From NCBI GenBank assembly GCA_031257915.1, contig JAIRNR010000076.1:1-32076 (forward strand): a stretch of DNA of 32,076 nt, in the 5' to 3' direction. Both the position numbers and the translations under genes were made by a program. Every line of letters starts with the position of its first letter. Position 1 is the first letter of the stretch. Under the pieces are notes generated by a model that saw only the letters and a program-made list of their open reading frames with translations, searched no databases and was not told where the DNA came from. The stretch is from Bacteroidales bacterium. Its GTDB lineage: Bacteria; Bacteroidota; Bacteroidia; Bacteroidales; P3. Below, in pieces: positions 1 to 7,616 of the stretch.

Positions 1-27
1 CCGTAAGTGGCTGAATATCAGTAAAGT

Positions 28-40
28 GGGGGGGGGGGGG
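28..40. repeat. 13-base poly-G tract
   Basis: An uninterrupted run of 13 G lies near the left edge in otherwise AT-rich DNA. Long G tracts can be slippage-prone phase-variation sites, but no open frame here depends on it, and its position at the window edge makes an assembly or sequencing artefact possible. Nothing else recognisable is seen in bases 1-150. Confidence 0.6.
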
Positions 41-153
41 CTAGAATGCCTGATTACCACGGAATTACGAAAATCCGAACCCACGGTAAAGACTTTTAAA
101 CACGATGAAAATTTGCACAATAATATGGACATAAGTAATAATGATAATTACTG

Positions 154-676
154 CTAAAACAATAACCTGAGTTTAGCAACCCACAAATTTACATAAAAAT
201 TTTTTAATTTACACACAGACGAATAAAAATTGAGGGTAACCGCATCACACACTTTTTCGGACACCACCGAAAAGAAACCCTTTGCAAATATTTCACAACG
301 GCGAGTTTCTATTCGTCCATGTCCTTTTTCGAGAATTGAAGTATCTGATATAGACCTGATATGTTTACAAGTTGAAAGAACTTCCTCTTGCAGCTCTTTT
401 TGATTACCTTTTACAGGAAGAATATAATCTGCACTGTTTTCGATGATTTTTCTCGCTATCTCTCGTTGGGTACCCATTGACCTAAGCATAAGCCATTTTC
501 TACACTCCATGCGTTAACAGAATGTAAAGGACATTTGTGATGGAAACTGTCTTTCGAACCCCGTATGGTTTTTCCATCTATTGCTATCACTTTTTCTATT
601 ACACCATCGTCTTTTAATCCTTGAACCCAATTGATGAAACAGTGTTCAAATTTAGCAGGATTAAGTATCTTTGCAA
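154..676 (-). pseudogene. Decayed ISAs1-family (DDE) transposase
   Basis: Read on the minus strand, the DNA encodes two out-of-frame pieces of an ISAs1/H-repeat type transposase. The upstream piece (about 676 to 480) reads LNPAKFEHCF, then WVQGL, then VIAIDGKTIRGS (the first catalytic Asp of the family), then AWSVENGLCLGQ. It runs into a second piece in another frame (about 483 to 260) reading MGTQREIARKII, ADYILPVKGNQKELQ and HGRIETR. Roughly 35 residues normally lying between LGQ and the DAMGTQ block, including the second Asp, are missing, so the junction near 475-485 is an internal deletion with a frameshift. The N-terminus and the C-terminal part after HGRIETR are also lost. It cannot encode an active enzyme. 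Family assignment rests on motif recall, not a search. Confidence 0.85.
666..673 (+). promoter_or_regulatory. -7 box (TAtcTTTG) of the EEP-family gene
   Basis: TATCTTTG matches the Bacteroidota -7 consensus TAnnTTTG and ends only 4 nt before the ATG at 678, so transcription would begin at or next to the start codon. The box lies inside the transposase remnant, read on its antisense strand. No clear -33 TTTG is seen at the usual distance. Confidence 0.55.
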
Positions 677-677
677 A

Positions 678-1760
678 ATGAAGAAATTTTTCGGCATATT
701 TCTACTTATCGTAACAGCAATTATTCCGTTCGGTCTTTGCATTACATTTCTTTGTACATTTATATCACCTGCGAAACTTTGGATACCAAATGCCGTTGGT
801 CTCGGCTTTCCGTTTCTTTTATTTTTATCTGCAATTCTCGGCATTGTATATCTTTTCCTGTTAAAGAGAAGATGTATCATTTTCTTCGCTGCAATAATTT
901 TAAATATACCCAATATCATCCATTATGTTAGTTTATCTTCATCCGAAAAAGAGCCGCAGAAGAAAGAGAATCAGATAAAAGTTCTTTCCTACAACGTAAA
1001 TCTTTTTGATTTCTACGCCCATATTGACAAGCGAAATGCGACAAGGAAAAAAATTCTCAATTTTATTTCAGATACAAAAGCAGACATAATCTGTTTTGAA
1101 GAATATTACGAAACAAAAAACGGCTCTTTTTCCATTGCCGAATATCTTGTTGATAATGGCTATATATACCATACTAAACGAAATGAAAATTATAGAGCGT
1201 ACTACGGCAACGTTATCTATTCACGACTTCCGATAGTAAACGAGGATACAATAGCCGGTTTATCTTCTCTGTATGCCCATTTTGCCGATATTGTCGTTCG
1301 CCCGAAAGATACGGTAAGAGTATTTAATATGCATCTCTATTCAAATAAACTTGATAAAAATGATCACGATTTTTATAACGATCTTATAAAAGGGAAAGAA
1401 AACATCAGCTATAGAAAAGGTATTTTTAAGATTCTTGATAAAATCAATATGTCAGCCAAAGTTCGCGATAAACAGGTTTCGCATTTGCTTAAGAATATTT
1501 CGGAAACGCATTATCCTGTTATTTTATGCGGAGATATGAATGAAACACCGATTTCTTATTGTTACAGTCAGTTTGAAAAAAATCTCGACGATGTTTTTTT
1601 AGAACTCGGCAACGGCACAGGCTCTACATATAATGGAATTTTTCCCGCTTACAGAATTGATTATATTTTTTATAAAAGACTAAAGCCAGTATATTTCAAT
1701 ACATTTTCGGTTAAATATTCCGATCATTTTCCTCTCTGCGCCACGTTTTCCGTCAAATGA
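678..1760 (+). CDS. Endonuclease/exonuclease/phosphatase-family membrane protein
   Basis: A 360-residue protein. The first ~85 residues hold about three hydrophobic membrane segments (from MKKFFGIFLLIVTAI onward), followed by an EEP (DNase I-like) domain on the far side. Family motifs visible in order: VLSYNVNLF (metal/phosphate-binding Asn), ADIICFEEYY (metal-ligand Glu), YGNVIYSR, NMHLYS, LCGDMNETP (Asp/Asn pair) and a terminal YSDHFPL (Asp-His pair). This is the usual arrangement of a common Bacteroidota membrane-anchored EEP protein; the substrate (DNA, phosphoinositide, sphingolipid) cannot be told. The frame stays open upstream to a TTG at 621, but the ATG at 678 is preferred because it starts the membrane segment and directly follows a -7 box. 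The 3' end overlaps the convergent aroE by 37 bp. Confidence 0.85.
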   Translation: MKKFFGIFLLIVTAIIPFGLCITFLCTFISPAKLWIPNAVGLGFPFLLFLSAILGIVYLFLLKRRCIIFFAAIILNIPNIIHYVSLSSSEKEPQKKENQIKVLSYNVNLFDFYAHIDKRNATRKKILNFISDTKADIICFEEYYETKNGSFSIAEYLVDNGYIYHTKRNENYRAYYGNVIYSRLPIVNEDTIAGLSSLYAHFADIVVRPKDTVRVFNMHLYSNKLDKNDHDFYNDLIKGKENISYRKGIFKILDKINMSAKVRDKQVSHLLKNISETHYPVILCGDMNETPISYCYSQFEKNLDDVFLELGNGTGSTYNGIFPAYRIDYIFYKRLKPVYFNTFSVKYSDHFPLCATFSVK

Positions 1761-2641
1761 AATATTTCCCATGCTGCCTCCGCCTGTATATGGAGCATTT
1801 CCAGTCCGTTTTTTATTACGGCACCGCGTTTGCTTGCCTCCTGTAAAAATGCCGTTTGAACCGGATTGTATATCAAATCAAATACAACACTGCCCTGTTT
1901 TATGCCGTCAAAAGGTATCGGCAATATATCTTTTATATTGGGATACATTCCCACCGGCGTAGTATTGACAAAAATATTATATGAATACATTAAGGAAATA
2001 TCAAGTTCCGCGTAACGCACATTATTCTGATGTCCGCGCCCAACGAGCAAAAACGGAATACCGTTTTTCTTTAAAACGTATTGTACTGCATTAGACGCAC
2101 CGCCTGTGCCGAAAATCATCGCCCTGCTTTGCTTTATATCGTTTACAGCGACAGACACCACTTCATCTGCGGCAACGTAATCAGCAGCGGTAATTTCGGC
2201 GCAAGTTGCATTACGTTTTAAACTGCATAAAAGGGGCATAAAAGATTTTTCAAAACCGGCAACATCCGTATTATACCCCACCCACTTTCCATTTTCAAGT
2301 GAAACGGTATTTACCGCGCCCACAGCCGCCGCTTCACTGCTGCAACTGTCGAGCAAAGGAATTATTGCTTTTTTGTAAGGCACCGTAACATTAAATCCGC
2401 GTAAATCAGGAATATCAAAAACAGACGGCAAATCGTTCTCGTTTTCTATTTCAAAATTTTGATATTCGCAATTGTTTAATCCGAGAGAAAATAATTTTTT
2501 CGTAAAATATTCCTTTGAAAAAGAATGTGAAAGTTTTTTACCCACAAGTCCGTAAATATTGGTTTTCAACCGGCGTTTCTCCGTAGCGGCGATATTCAGG
2601 CAAGCCCGACATTGCTCACTCTGCTTGGGTGAAACATTCAT
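1724..2641 (-). CDS. aroE: Shikimate dehydrogenase with N-terminal extension and internal insert
   Basis: NADPH-dependent reduction of 3-dehydroshikimate to shikimate in aromatic amino-acid synthesis. Diagnostic motifs: GKKLSHSFSKEYF (shikimate-binding Ser-x-Ser), NVTVPYKKA (catalytic Lys), GAVNTV, YNTDVAGFE (catalytic Asp), FGTGGASNAV (Rossmann glycine loop), NTTPVGM, FDLIYNP and GLEMLHIQAEAAW. At 305 residues it is longer than the usual 245-290. About 27 residues precede the conserved IYGLVG start, and roughly 30 residues (around 148-178, with TCAEITAADYVAADE) are inserted just before the glycine loop. The listed ATG overlaps the upstream TPR stop as ATGA, suggesting coupling; a TTG at 2569 would give a family-length N-terminus. 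The 3' end overlaps the EEP gene tail-to-tail. Confidence 0.93.
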   Translation of the reverse strand: MNVSPKQSEQCRACLNIAATEKRRLKTNIYGLVGKKLSHSFSKEYFTKKLFSLGLNNCEYQNFEIENENDLPSVFDIPDLRGFNVTVPYKKAIIPLLDSCSSEAAAVGAVNTVSLENGKWVGYNTDVAGFEKSFMPLLCSLKRNATCAEITAADYVAADEVVSVAVNDIKQSRAMIFGTGGASNAVQYVLKKNGIPFLLVGRGHQNNVRYAELDISLMYSYNIFVNTTPVGMYPNIKDILPIPFDGIKQGSVVFDLIYNPVQTAFLQEASKRGAVIKNGLEMLHIQAEAAWEIFHLTENVAQRGK

Positions 2642-4071
2642 TTACCTGTAATTTTCATTCTGTAAAACTCACCCAGTACTTCTTCAAGAGGCGTACTGTT
2701 TTTTATATCGTCAAGATAAAATTCGGCATCTTCGGTCGTGCTTTCATCTGCAACAAATGCCCGATAAAATAAGTTTGCCGCCGTATCGTATCTTTTTTGA
2801 AAAAATCTGATTGTTCCGAGCATAAGAAGAACCGCACCCTGCATCTCATCGTCTCTATCAGTTTCGATTAAATATTTTTCGGCGACCGAAAATCGTTTGT
2901 CATCACACAAATCTAAAATATAGACATACAGATTATCTTTGCTTTTCGGATTTGTCTCAATGGCAAGCAAATCATATTTAAATACTTGCTCAATATCACC
3001 AAGTCCGTCATAAACACGCGAGAACCAGTGATATATTTCAGACTTTAATTCGTCATCTTTCAATCCGTTCTCCTCAATAGTAAAAAGGGCTTTCTCTAAA
3101 TAAATACAAGCGTTGGCATACAATTCACTCATGCACGCCACACGTCCGAGTCTCAAAAAAGTAACTTCTCTTTTAAAAGGCATTTCAACAAGCCTCAAAT
3201 AATATTCTCTTGCAAAATCAAAATGCTCATCTTTTTCGTATTGCTCTGCTATGCACAGCATGGAATAATATTCATCTTCGGAAATCTCATTCGTCTGCTT
3301 GCTTTCATCAATTTTAGAAAAAACATCCGTTGATATTTCCGAAATTTGCTCTGCAAACCATTTTGCCTCTGCATCGTCAGGGTTTATGGCAAGAATAAAT
3401 GAATTTACCTCTGTCGCGGAAGTGAGCATACCAACTTCGGTATAAAATTCCACAAGACGTCTTTTTATGTTTATGTTAAACGGATCATCCGCCGATTTTT
3501 TCTCCAATGTCGCTTCCAAATCCGTTAAATGCCCCGTTTCAGAGGCAATGCGGAGTATTTGCTCAAAATAATCACCGTCATTTAACATCTCGCCTATTCT
3601 CTCGTCTATGATAAAATACGCTCTGTCTTTTTCGTCTTTTTCTATTAACTGGTCGGATCTTCCGATTAAAATATCAAACTCATCCGCACCGTTTTCTTCT
3701 GCAAGAGCAAGCATTTTATCGCTTTCCTCGAATTGCTTTCTTCTATTGTGTATTACGGCTTTCAGAAAATAAATCTCCTCTATGGATGGTTCCATATCTT
3801 CCACATAACGTATTATTTCCATTGCTTTATTATCCATGTGGACGGAAAGATAAAAGCATGCCTGACGTATTAAAATATCGGTATCGTTCGGATATTGTTC
3901 CGAAGCAAATTCAAGCACTTCGCTTAATGCTTCATCATCGTATATTCCCTCGTAAAAACGAATAATATCCAAATATTCGTCAGAACCATAAAATTCTTTT
4001 TCGCCTTTCCGCAATCCCTGCTCAAAGCGATTTACAAGGTCTATTGTATTTTTATTGAAATATTTAAGCAT
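2638..4071 (-). CDS. TPR-repeat protein
   Basis: A 477-residue, acidic, helix-rich protein without signal peptide or membrane segment, so probably cytoplasmic. It consists of degenerate tetratricopeptide repeats, recognisable in stretches such as YPNDTDILIRQACFYLSV, MLTSATEVNSFILAINPDDAEA, CIYLEKALFTIEENG and YDTAANLFYRAFVADEST. TPR arrays mediate protein-protein contacts; no partner can be read from the sequence. It starts 10 bp after recN on the same strand and its stop overlaps the aroE ATG, so recN-TPR-aroE is a likely operon. Similar TPR proteins are common housekeeping-type Bacteroidales genes of unknown role. Confidence 0.75.
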   Translation of the reverse strand: MLKYFNKNTIDLVNRFEQGLRKGEKEFYGSDEYLDIIRFYEGIYDDEALSEVLEFASEQYPNDTDILIRQACFYLSVHMDNKAMEIIRYVEDMEPSIEEIYFLKAVIHNRRKQFEESDKMLALAEENGADEFDILIGRSDQLIEKDEKDRAYFIIDERIGEMLNDGDYFEQILRIASETGHLTDLEATLEKKSADDPFNINIKRRLVEFYTEVGMLTSATEVNSFILAINPDDAEAKWFAEQISEISTDVFSKIDESKQTNEISEDEYYSMLCIAEQYEKDEHFDFAREYYLRLVEMPFKREVTFLRLGRVACMSELYANACIYLEKALFTIEENGLKDDELKSEIYHWFSRVYDGLGDIEQVFKYDLLAIETNPKSKDNLYVYILDLCDDKRFSVAEKYLIETDRDDEMQGAVLLMLGTIRFFQKRYDTAANLFYRAFVADESTTEDAEFYLDDIKNSTPLEEVLGEFYRMKITGK

Positions 4072-4081
4072 TGTCTATTGT

Positions 4082-5791
4082 TTACTCATTACATAATTCT
4101 ATAGCAGCGGCAAGAGAGGCATCCGTAATTTTTCCGCTACTCATCATTGCCGCTATTTCGTTTATGTGTTCTTCACTGTCTAATTGTTTCATTACAGAAA
4201 GTGTTCTACCGTTTTTCTCGTCCTTTGTCACTTTCAAATGGCTGTCGGCTTTAGCTGCAATCTGATGTAAATGCGTTACGGCAATCACTTGCATATAATG
4301 CGACATTTCTTTCATCATAAGAGCAACTTTGCTCGCAATATTGCCCGATACGCCTGTATCAATTTCATCAAAAATAATTGTTGATATTACACTTGTTTGA
4401 TTGATTACCGACTTTATTGCAAGCATAAGACGTGACATTTCACCGCCGGAGGCAACTTTATCAAGCGGTTGCAATACTCCGCCCAAATTTGCATTAAAAA
4501 GGAACTGCACCGTATCCATTCCGTTTTTCAAAAAAGCGTTTTGCTTATTTACGTCTATTCTTAACTGCGCACGCTCCATTCCCACCTGTGCAAGTGCAAT
4601 GAGGATTGACTGTGATAATTTTTCGGAAGAATTTTTACGAAGTACATGCAATTTGTCCGCAGTACTTCGCAGTTCGACTTCTATTTCATCAAGCTGTTCT
4701 TTAAGATTTCGCAATTGCTCATCTATATTGTGCGTTTTTTCCAATTGTTGCTGCCATTGCGTACCAAGCGCAAGAAGTTCCGTTATTGAATTTACACGAT
4801 GCTTATTTTCCAAACGATAAATTTCGTCTAACCGTCCTTTTATATTTTCAAGCGACACCGGATTTTCCACAGTACGCGCACTTATCCGACTTATTTCATT
4901 CGCAATATCTTTAAATTCTATTAACGAACTTTCTATTCTGGATAGAACTTGTGCTATTCCATTATGAAATTGCGCCGACTTTTTTAACGTTTGAATTAAG
5001 ACCGACAGTTGATTTATTACGTGACTGTTGCCGCTATCTCCATTATCACCACCCGAAAGTATATTTTCCGCATTTAGCAACGTTTCCTTTATCGTATTTG
5101 CATTTTCAAGTTCTTTAAGCTGTTCTTCCAACTCTTCCTGCTCCTCTGAGTGCAGATTTAATACGGTAAGTTCTTCGTAAAGGAATTTAATATAATCGTG
5201 TTCCTCTTTCAGTCTGTTGTCCAATTCGGACAATTTTTCAAACTCTTTCTTTGTTTGCCCGTACTTTTTGTAACAGGATTGATAAGCAATAAGGGCTGAA
5301 TTTGCCATACCTGTTTCGCCGGCAATATTCGTTTCCGCACAGAAACTGTCGAGCAGATCCATTTGAAATGAAGCATTGCCCAACGTTAGCGTCTCGTGCT
5401 GCGAATGAATGTCTATAATGTCTCCCGCAATATCTTTAAGAGTTGCGACGGAAACAGGTGTATCGTTTACAAATGAGCGGCTGCGTCCTTCGGGCAGAAT
5501 TTCACGTCTTAAAATAAGCGAAAAGTTCTGTAAAATATCTATATCGTATTGTTTTAACCGCTCCTCAATTTGTCTGTTTTGCAAAATAAACTGCGCCTCT
5601 ACAATACACTTTCTATTCGTGTCAAACAGCACTCTTGTATCTGCCTTTGCCCCGAGTACAAGCCCAAGTGCGCCCAGCATAATTGACTTGCCCGCTCCGG
5701 TTTCACCTGTGATGGCAGTAAATCCTTTGTTAAATGAAATATCTAACGAGTGGATTAGTGCATAGTTTTCTATATAGAGATGTGTCAGCAT
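4082..5791 (-). CDS. recN: DNA repair protein RecN
   Basis: An SMC-like ATPase acting in recombinational repair of double-strand breaks. At 569 residues it is slightly longer than the usual 550-560. Visible parts: Walker A GETGAGKSIMLGALGLVLGA near residues 29-48, the RSFVND motif and DIHSQHE (Q-loop region), long coiled-coil halves rich in Glu, Leu and Lys in the middle, the ABC signature VASGGEMSRLMLAIK, Walker B IIFDEIDTGVSG and the H-loop region VIAVTHLHQIAAKAD. All ATPase motifs are intact. The start follows a -7 box by 9 nt. It leads a likely operon with the TPR gene and aroE. Confidence 0.97.
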   Translation of the reverse strand: MLTHLYIENYALIHSLDISFNKGFTAITGETGAGKSIMLGALGLVLGAKADTRVLFDTNRKCIVEAQFILQNRQIEERLKQYDIDILQNFSLILRREILPEGRSRSFVNDTPVSVATLKDIAGDIIDIHSQHETLTLGNASFQMDLLDSFCAETNIAGETGMANSALIAYQSCYKKYGQTKKEFEKLSELDNRLKEEHDYIKFLYEELTVLNLHSEEQEELEEQLKELENANTIKETLLNAENILSGGDNGDSGNSHVINQLSVLIQTLKKSAQFHNGIAQVLSRIESSLIEFKDIANEISRISARTVENPVSLENIKGRLDEIYRLENKHRVNSITELLALGTQWQQQLEKTHNIDEQLRNLKEQLDEIEVELRSTADKLHVLRKNSSEKLSQSILIALAQVGMERAQLRIDVNKQNAFLKNGMDTVQFLFNANLGGVLQPLDKVASGGEMSRLMLAIKSVINQTSVISTIIFDEIDTGVSGNIASKVALMMKEMSHYMQVIAVTHLHQIAAKADSHLKVTKDEKNGRTLSVMKQLDSEEHINEIAAMMSSGKITDASLAAAIELCNE

Positions 5792-5800
5792 TTGATTTTA

Positions 5801-5808
5801 CAAAGATA
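5801..5808 (-). promoter_or_regulatory. -7 box (TAtcTTTG) of recN
   Basis: On the minus strand TATCTTTG is followed after 9 nt by the recN ATG. The match to TAnnTTTG is perfect; the -33 element is not clear. A near-leaderless transcript is implied. Confidence 0.55.
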
Positions 5809-5860
5809 GTATGAAATTTTCATAAAATAACGCCCTTAGCCACTTACCGTACCTGTTGCA

Positions 5861-5950
5861 CACCATCGCTGTAACCATTACTGTACCTGTCTTTGGAAAC
5901 ACTGACAGGATATGACTACCGTACACCATCGCCGTAACCACTACTGTACC
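5861..5950. repeat. Two 27-bp degenerate direct repeats between recN and the next gene
   Basis: Two copies (5861-5887 and 5924-5950) share 25 of 27 bases and contain the core GTAACCAYTACTGTACC. Each is preceded by a looser TACCGTAC block (5844 and 5917), so the spacing between copies is 63 bp and the whole 5840-5960 stretch looks like a decayed tandem duplication. The remaining intergenic DNA up to 5984 shows no gene. Function is unknown. Confidence 0.6.
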
Positions 5951-5984
5951 AGCCACTACACTATTCCCAATTTAAATGCTGATA

Positions 5985-6854
5985 CTATTTGCGTTTTGAT
6001 ATTTTCCGAATTACATCGTTTTTGAGAATTTCTTTCGGAACAAACTGCGCTTCTTTTATCTCACCTTTATACTTAACCGTATTTAATGGTCTTGGTGCTT
6101 TATTTGCAGGAGAGTCAAATAATTCTCGTGGAACAAATTGTGGTAAAATAAGCCTGTCATAAATATAACTCTTTCCCTGATATTCAACAAGTGCGCCAAT
6201 CGCCGGAACACATACGATTCTTTGTCCTTGAGATGCTGTTGCCGTAAAATAATATACACCCGACAACACCCCATCATTTACAATATAATTTAACCACAGT
6301 TCTTTAAATCCGTATGTTTTAAGGTATCCGGTTGCCGCATCTCTTTTATAAACAATGTTGCCATTGTTCAAAGCAGTTTCATCTATCTCAATACCAAACG
6401 CCTTTTGATAATAGGGACACATTACATCCCCGTATTGAACTTCGCCTCTTGCATTATCGTCGCTAATAATATTATAAGTTGTATCCTGTTTTCTAAAAGC
6501 TAATTCAAATGCGGGTTGCCCTTCAAATACAGTTACAAATGCAGAATAACCGGTATCTGTGGCACTAACTGTTATTTCGACAGGATATCCTTCATAACTA
6601 TCAGTACCAATGGTATAGGACTCTTTGCCTGTATAAATAGTGTCAGGATCTTCAAAAATCAAAATATAGGATCCGCTAATATCGAACTCCCATTCAGGTA
6701 TATCGCCAAATTCAACTTTTACACTGTCAATAAGCGATAATTCACGACTAAAAAGCACCGTATCATTGCTATAAACCTTTAAATACTTCTCTTGCGAAAA
6801 TGCACTTGCCAATATGGCGCATATAAATAAAACTGTTGTAATAATTTTTTTCAT
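5985..6854 (-). CDS. Exported protein of unknown function, partner of the T9SS gene
   Basis: A 289-residue protein with a clear signal peptide (MKKIITTVLFICAILASAFS, cleaved before QEKYL), so periplasmic or surface. The mature protein starts with a short beta motif (VYSNDTVLFSRELSLIDSVKVEF) of the kind found at the N-termini of many Bacteroidota exported proteins, where it ends in IDSV.F. The rest is beta-rich with many Tyr, Asp and Thr, with no enzyme motif that I recognise. It has no C-terminal sorting domain of its own and ends in a basic tail (RKISKRK). It lies 15 bp downstream of the 173-residue T9SS-domain gene and is probably co-transcribed with it. I do not recognise a named family. 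Confidence 0.6.
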   Translation of the reverse strand: MKKIITTVLFICAILASAFSQEKYLKVYSNDTVLFSRELSLIDSVKVEFGDIPEWEFDISGSYILIFEDPDTIYTGKESYTIGTDSYEGYPVEITVSATDTGYSAFVTVFEGQPAFELAFRKQDTTYNIISDDNARGEVQYGDVMCPYYQKAFGIEIDETALNNGNIVYKRDAATGYLKTYGFKELWLNYIVNDGVLSGVYYFTATASQGQRIVCVPAIGALVEYQGKSYIYDRLILPQFVPRELFDSPANKAPRPLNTVKYKGEIKEAQFVPKEILKNDVIRKISKRK

Positions 6855-6869
6855 AATAATATTATCTTT

Positions 6870-7391
6870 TTAATTTTTATTTTTTACGATTTTATGCATA
6901 CTTGTTCCATTAACGCCGTCAACACGCAATAGATAGACACCGGACTTTGCACCCGATAACGATAGCGTAACTTTGTTGCCCGGCTGCTTTTTTCGTAAAA
7001 GCAACGCACCGCGAACATCATAAATACTTATCTGATTTATATTACCAGCACTCTCTATTGTAACGCTGTTTAATACAGGATTCGGATATATGGAAACTCC
7101 CTTGTTTTGCAACATAACAGGATTTCTTATACCGGCAGAAGTATCTGGTACATTCTGAAACAATCTGATAAATGTTAATGTTGAGATGTCGGAAAAAGCA
7201 AATGGCGTTTGAGTGCCGTCTATACTGTGAACAAGCATATCTTCCTCTGAAAATGTCAATTTATTGACCTCAATTAAAGGAAAAGGAGTTGTTTGCTGTG
7301 CGGTATTATTTACGTACAACGTGTCCTGTGCCTGCGCATAAGTGATTAACATTATGCCAAGCATAATTAAAATTGGGATTTTTTGTCTCAT
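6870..7391 (-). CDS. Short exported protein with type IX secretion C-terminal sorting domain
   Basis: A 173-residue protein. Signal peptide: MRQKIPILIMLGIMLITYAQA, then QDTLYV. Residues ~22-75 carry two short beta motifs (PLIEVNKLTF and FSDISTLTF). The last ~75 residues form a typical type A T9SS sorting domain: VSIYPNPVLNSVTIE, ISIYDVRGALL, KSGVYLLRV and HKIVKN. Such domains direct cargo through the type IX secretion system and are then normally removed. The passenger here is only about 75 residues, unusually small for a T9SS cargo. It is the first gene of a pair with the downstream 289-residue protein and is preceded by a structured leader of about 170 nt. Confidence 0.85.
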   Translation of the reverse strand: MRQKIPILIMLGIMLITYAQAQDTLYVNNTAQQTTPFPLIEVNKLTFSEEDMLVHSIDGTQTPFAFSDISTLTFIRLFQNVPDTSAGIRNPVMLQNKGVSIYPNPVLNSVTIESAGNINQISIYDVRGALLLRKKQPGNKVTLSLSGAKSGVYLLRVDGVNGTSMHKIVKNKN

Positions 7392-7423
7392 AATTTTTCT
7401 ATTTTAAAATATTAAAAAATAAA

Positions 7424-7460
7424 AAAACTCACCTTTCCCTGTTGGGGATAAGTGAGTTTT
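7424..7460 (-). terminator. Terminator-like hairpin in the leader of the T9SS gene
   Basis: Inverted arms AAAACTCAC (7424-7432) and GTGAGTTTT (7452-7460) enclose a second pairing of TCCC with GGGA. On the minus strand the stem is followed by a T-rich run, the form of an intrinsic terminator. It sits 33 bp before the start codon of the gene it precedes, so it would act on that gene's own leader (attenuation) rather than ending an upstream gene; the next gene upstream is divergent. Confidence 0.6.
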
Positions 7461-7471
7461 ATATACCTCTA

Positions 7472-7559
7472 TGCGGTTATTACTGTAGATCATATTTACT
7501 ATACCGCACAACTTTAAAATATATTATAAGTTTGACCTGTATATTCTAATGTGCAGTAT
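7472..7559 (-). promoter_or_regulatory. Structured leader with alternative pairings
   Basis: On the plus strand ATACCGCAC (7501-7509) is an inverted match to GTGCAGTAT (7551-7559), with one G-U wobble. The same ATACCGCA can instead pair with TGCGGTTAT (7472-7480) with one bulge. The two pairings exclude each other and lie between the probable promoter (7568-7575) and the terminator-like hairpin (7424-7460). This is the layout of an attenuator or riboswitch, but I recognise no known aptamer class. Confidence 0.35.
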
Positions 7560-7567
7560 CAGGTTTG

Positions 7568-7575
7568 CAAAGTTA
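7568..7575 (-). promoter_or_regulatory. -7 box (TAacTTTG) for the T9SS gene pair
   Basis: TAACTTTG on the minus strand fits TAnnTTTG. Initiation just downstream would give a leader of about 170 nt ahead of the gene starting at 7391. In contrast to several other promoters in the window, it is far from its start codon. No clear -33 box is seen. Confidence 0.45.
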
Positions 7576-7616
7576 TATTTTTTTGATTAAATTTTCATTA
7601 CATAAAGTCAATACAT

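Noticed and set aside
614-919. 101-codon minus-strand frame opposite the EEP gene
   Set aside because: It is antisense to the membrane part of the EEP protein; only bases below about 676 carry transposase homology, and in a different frame.
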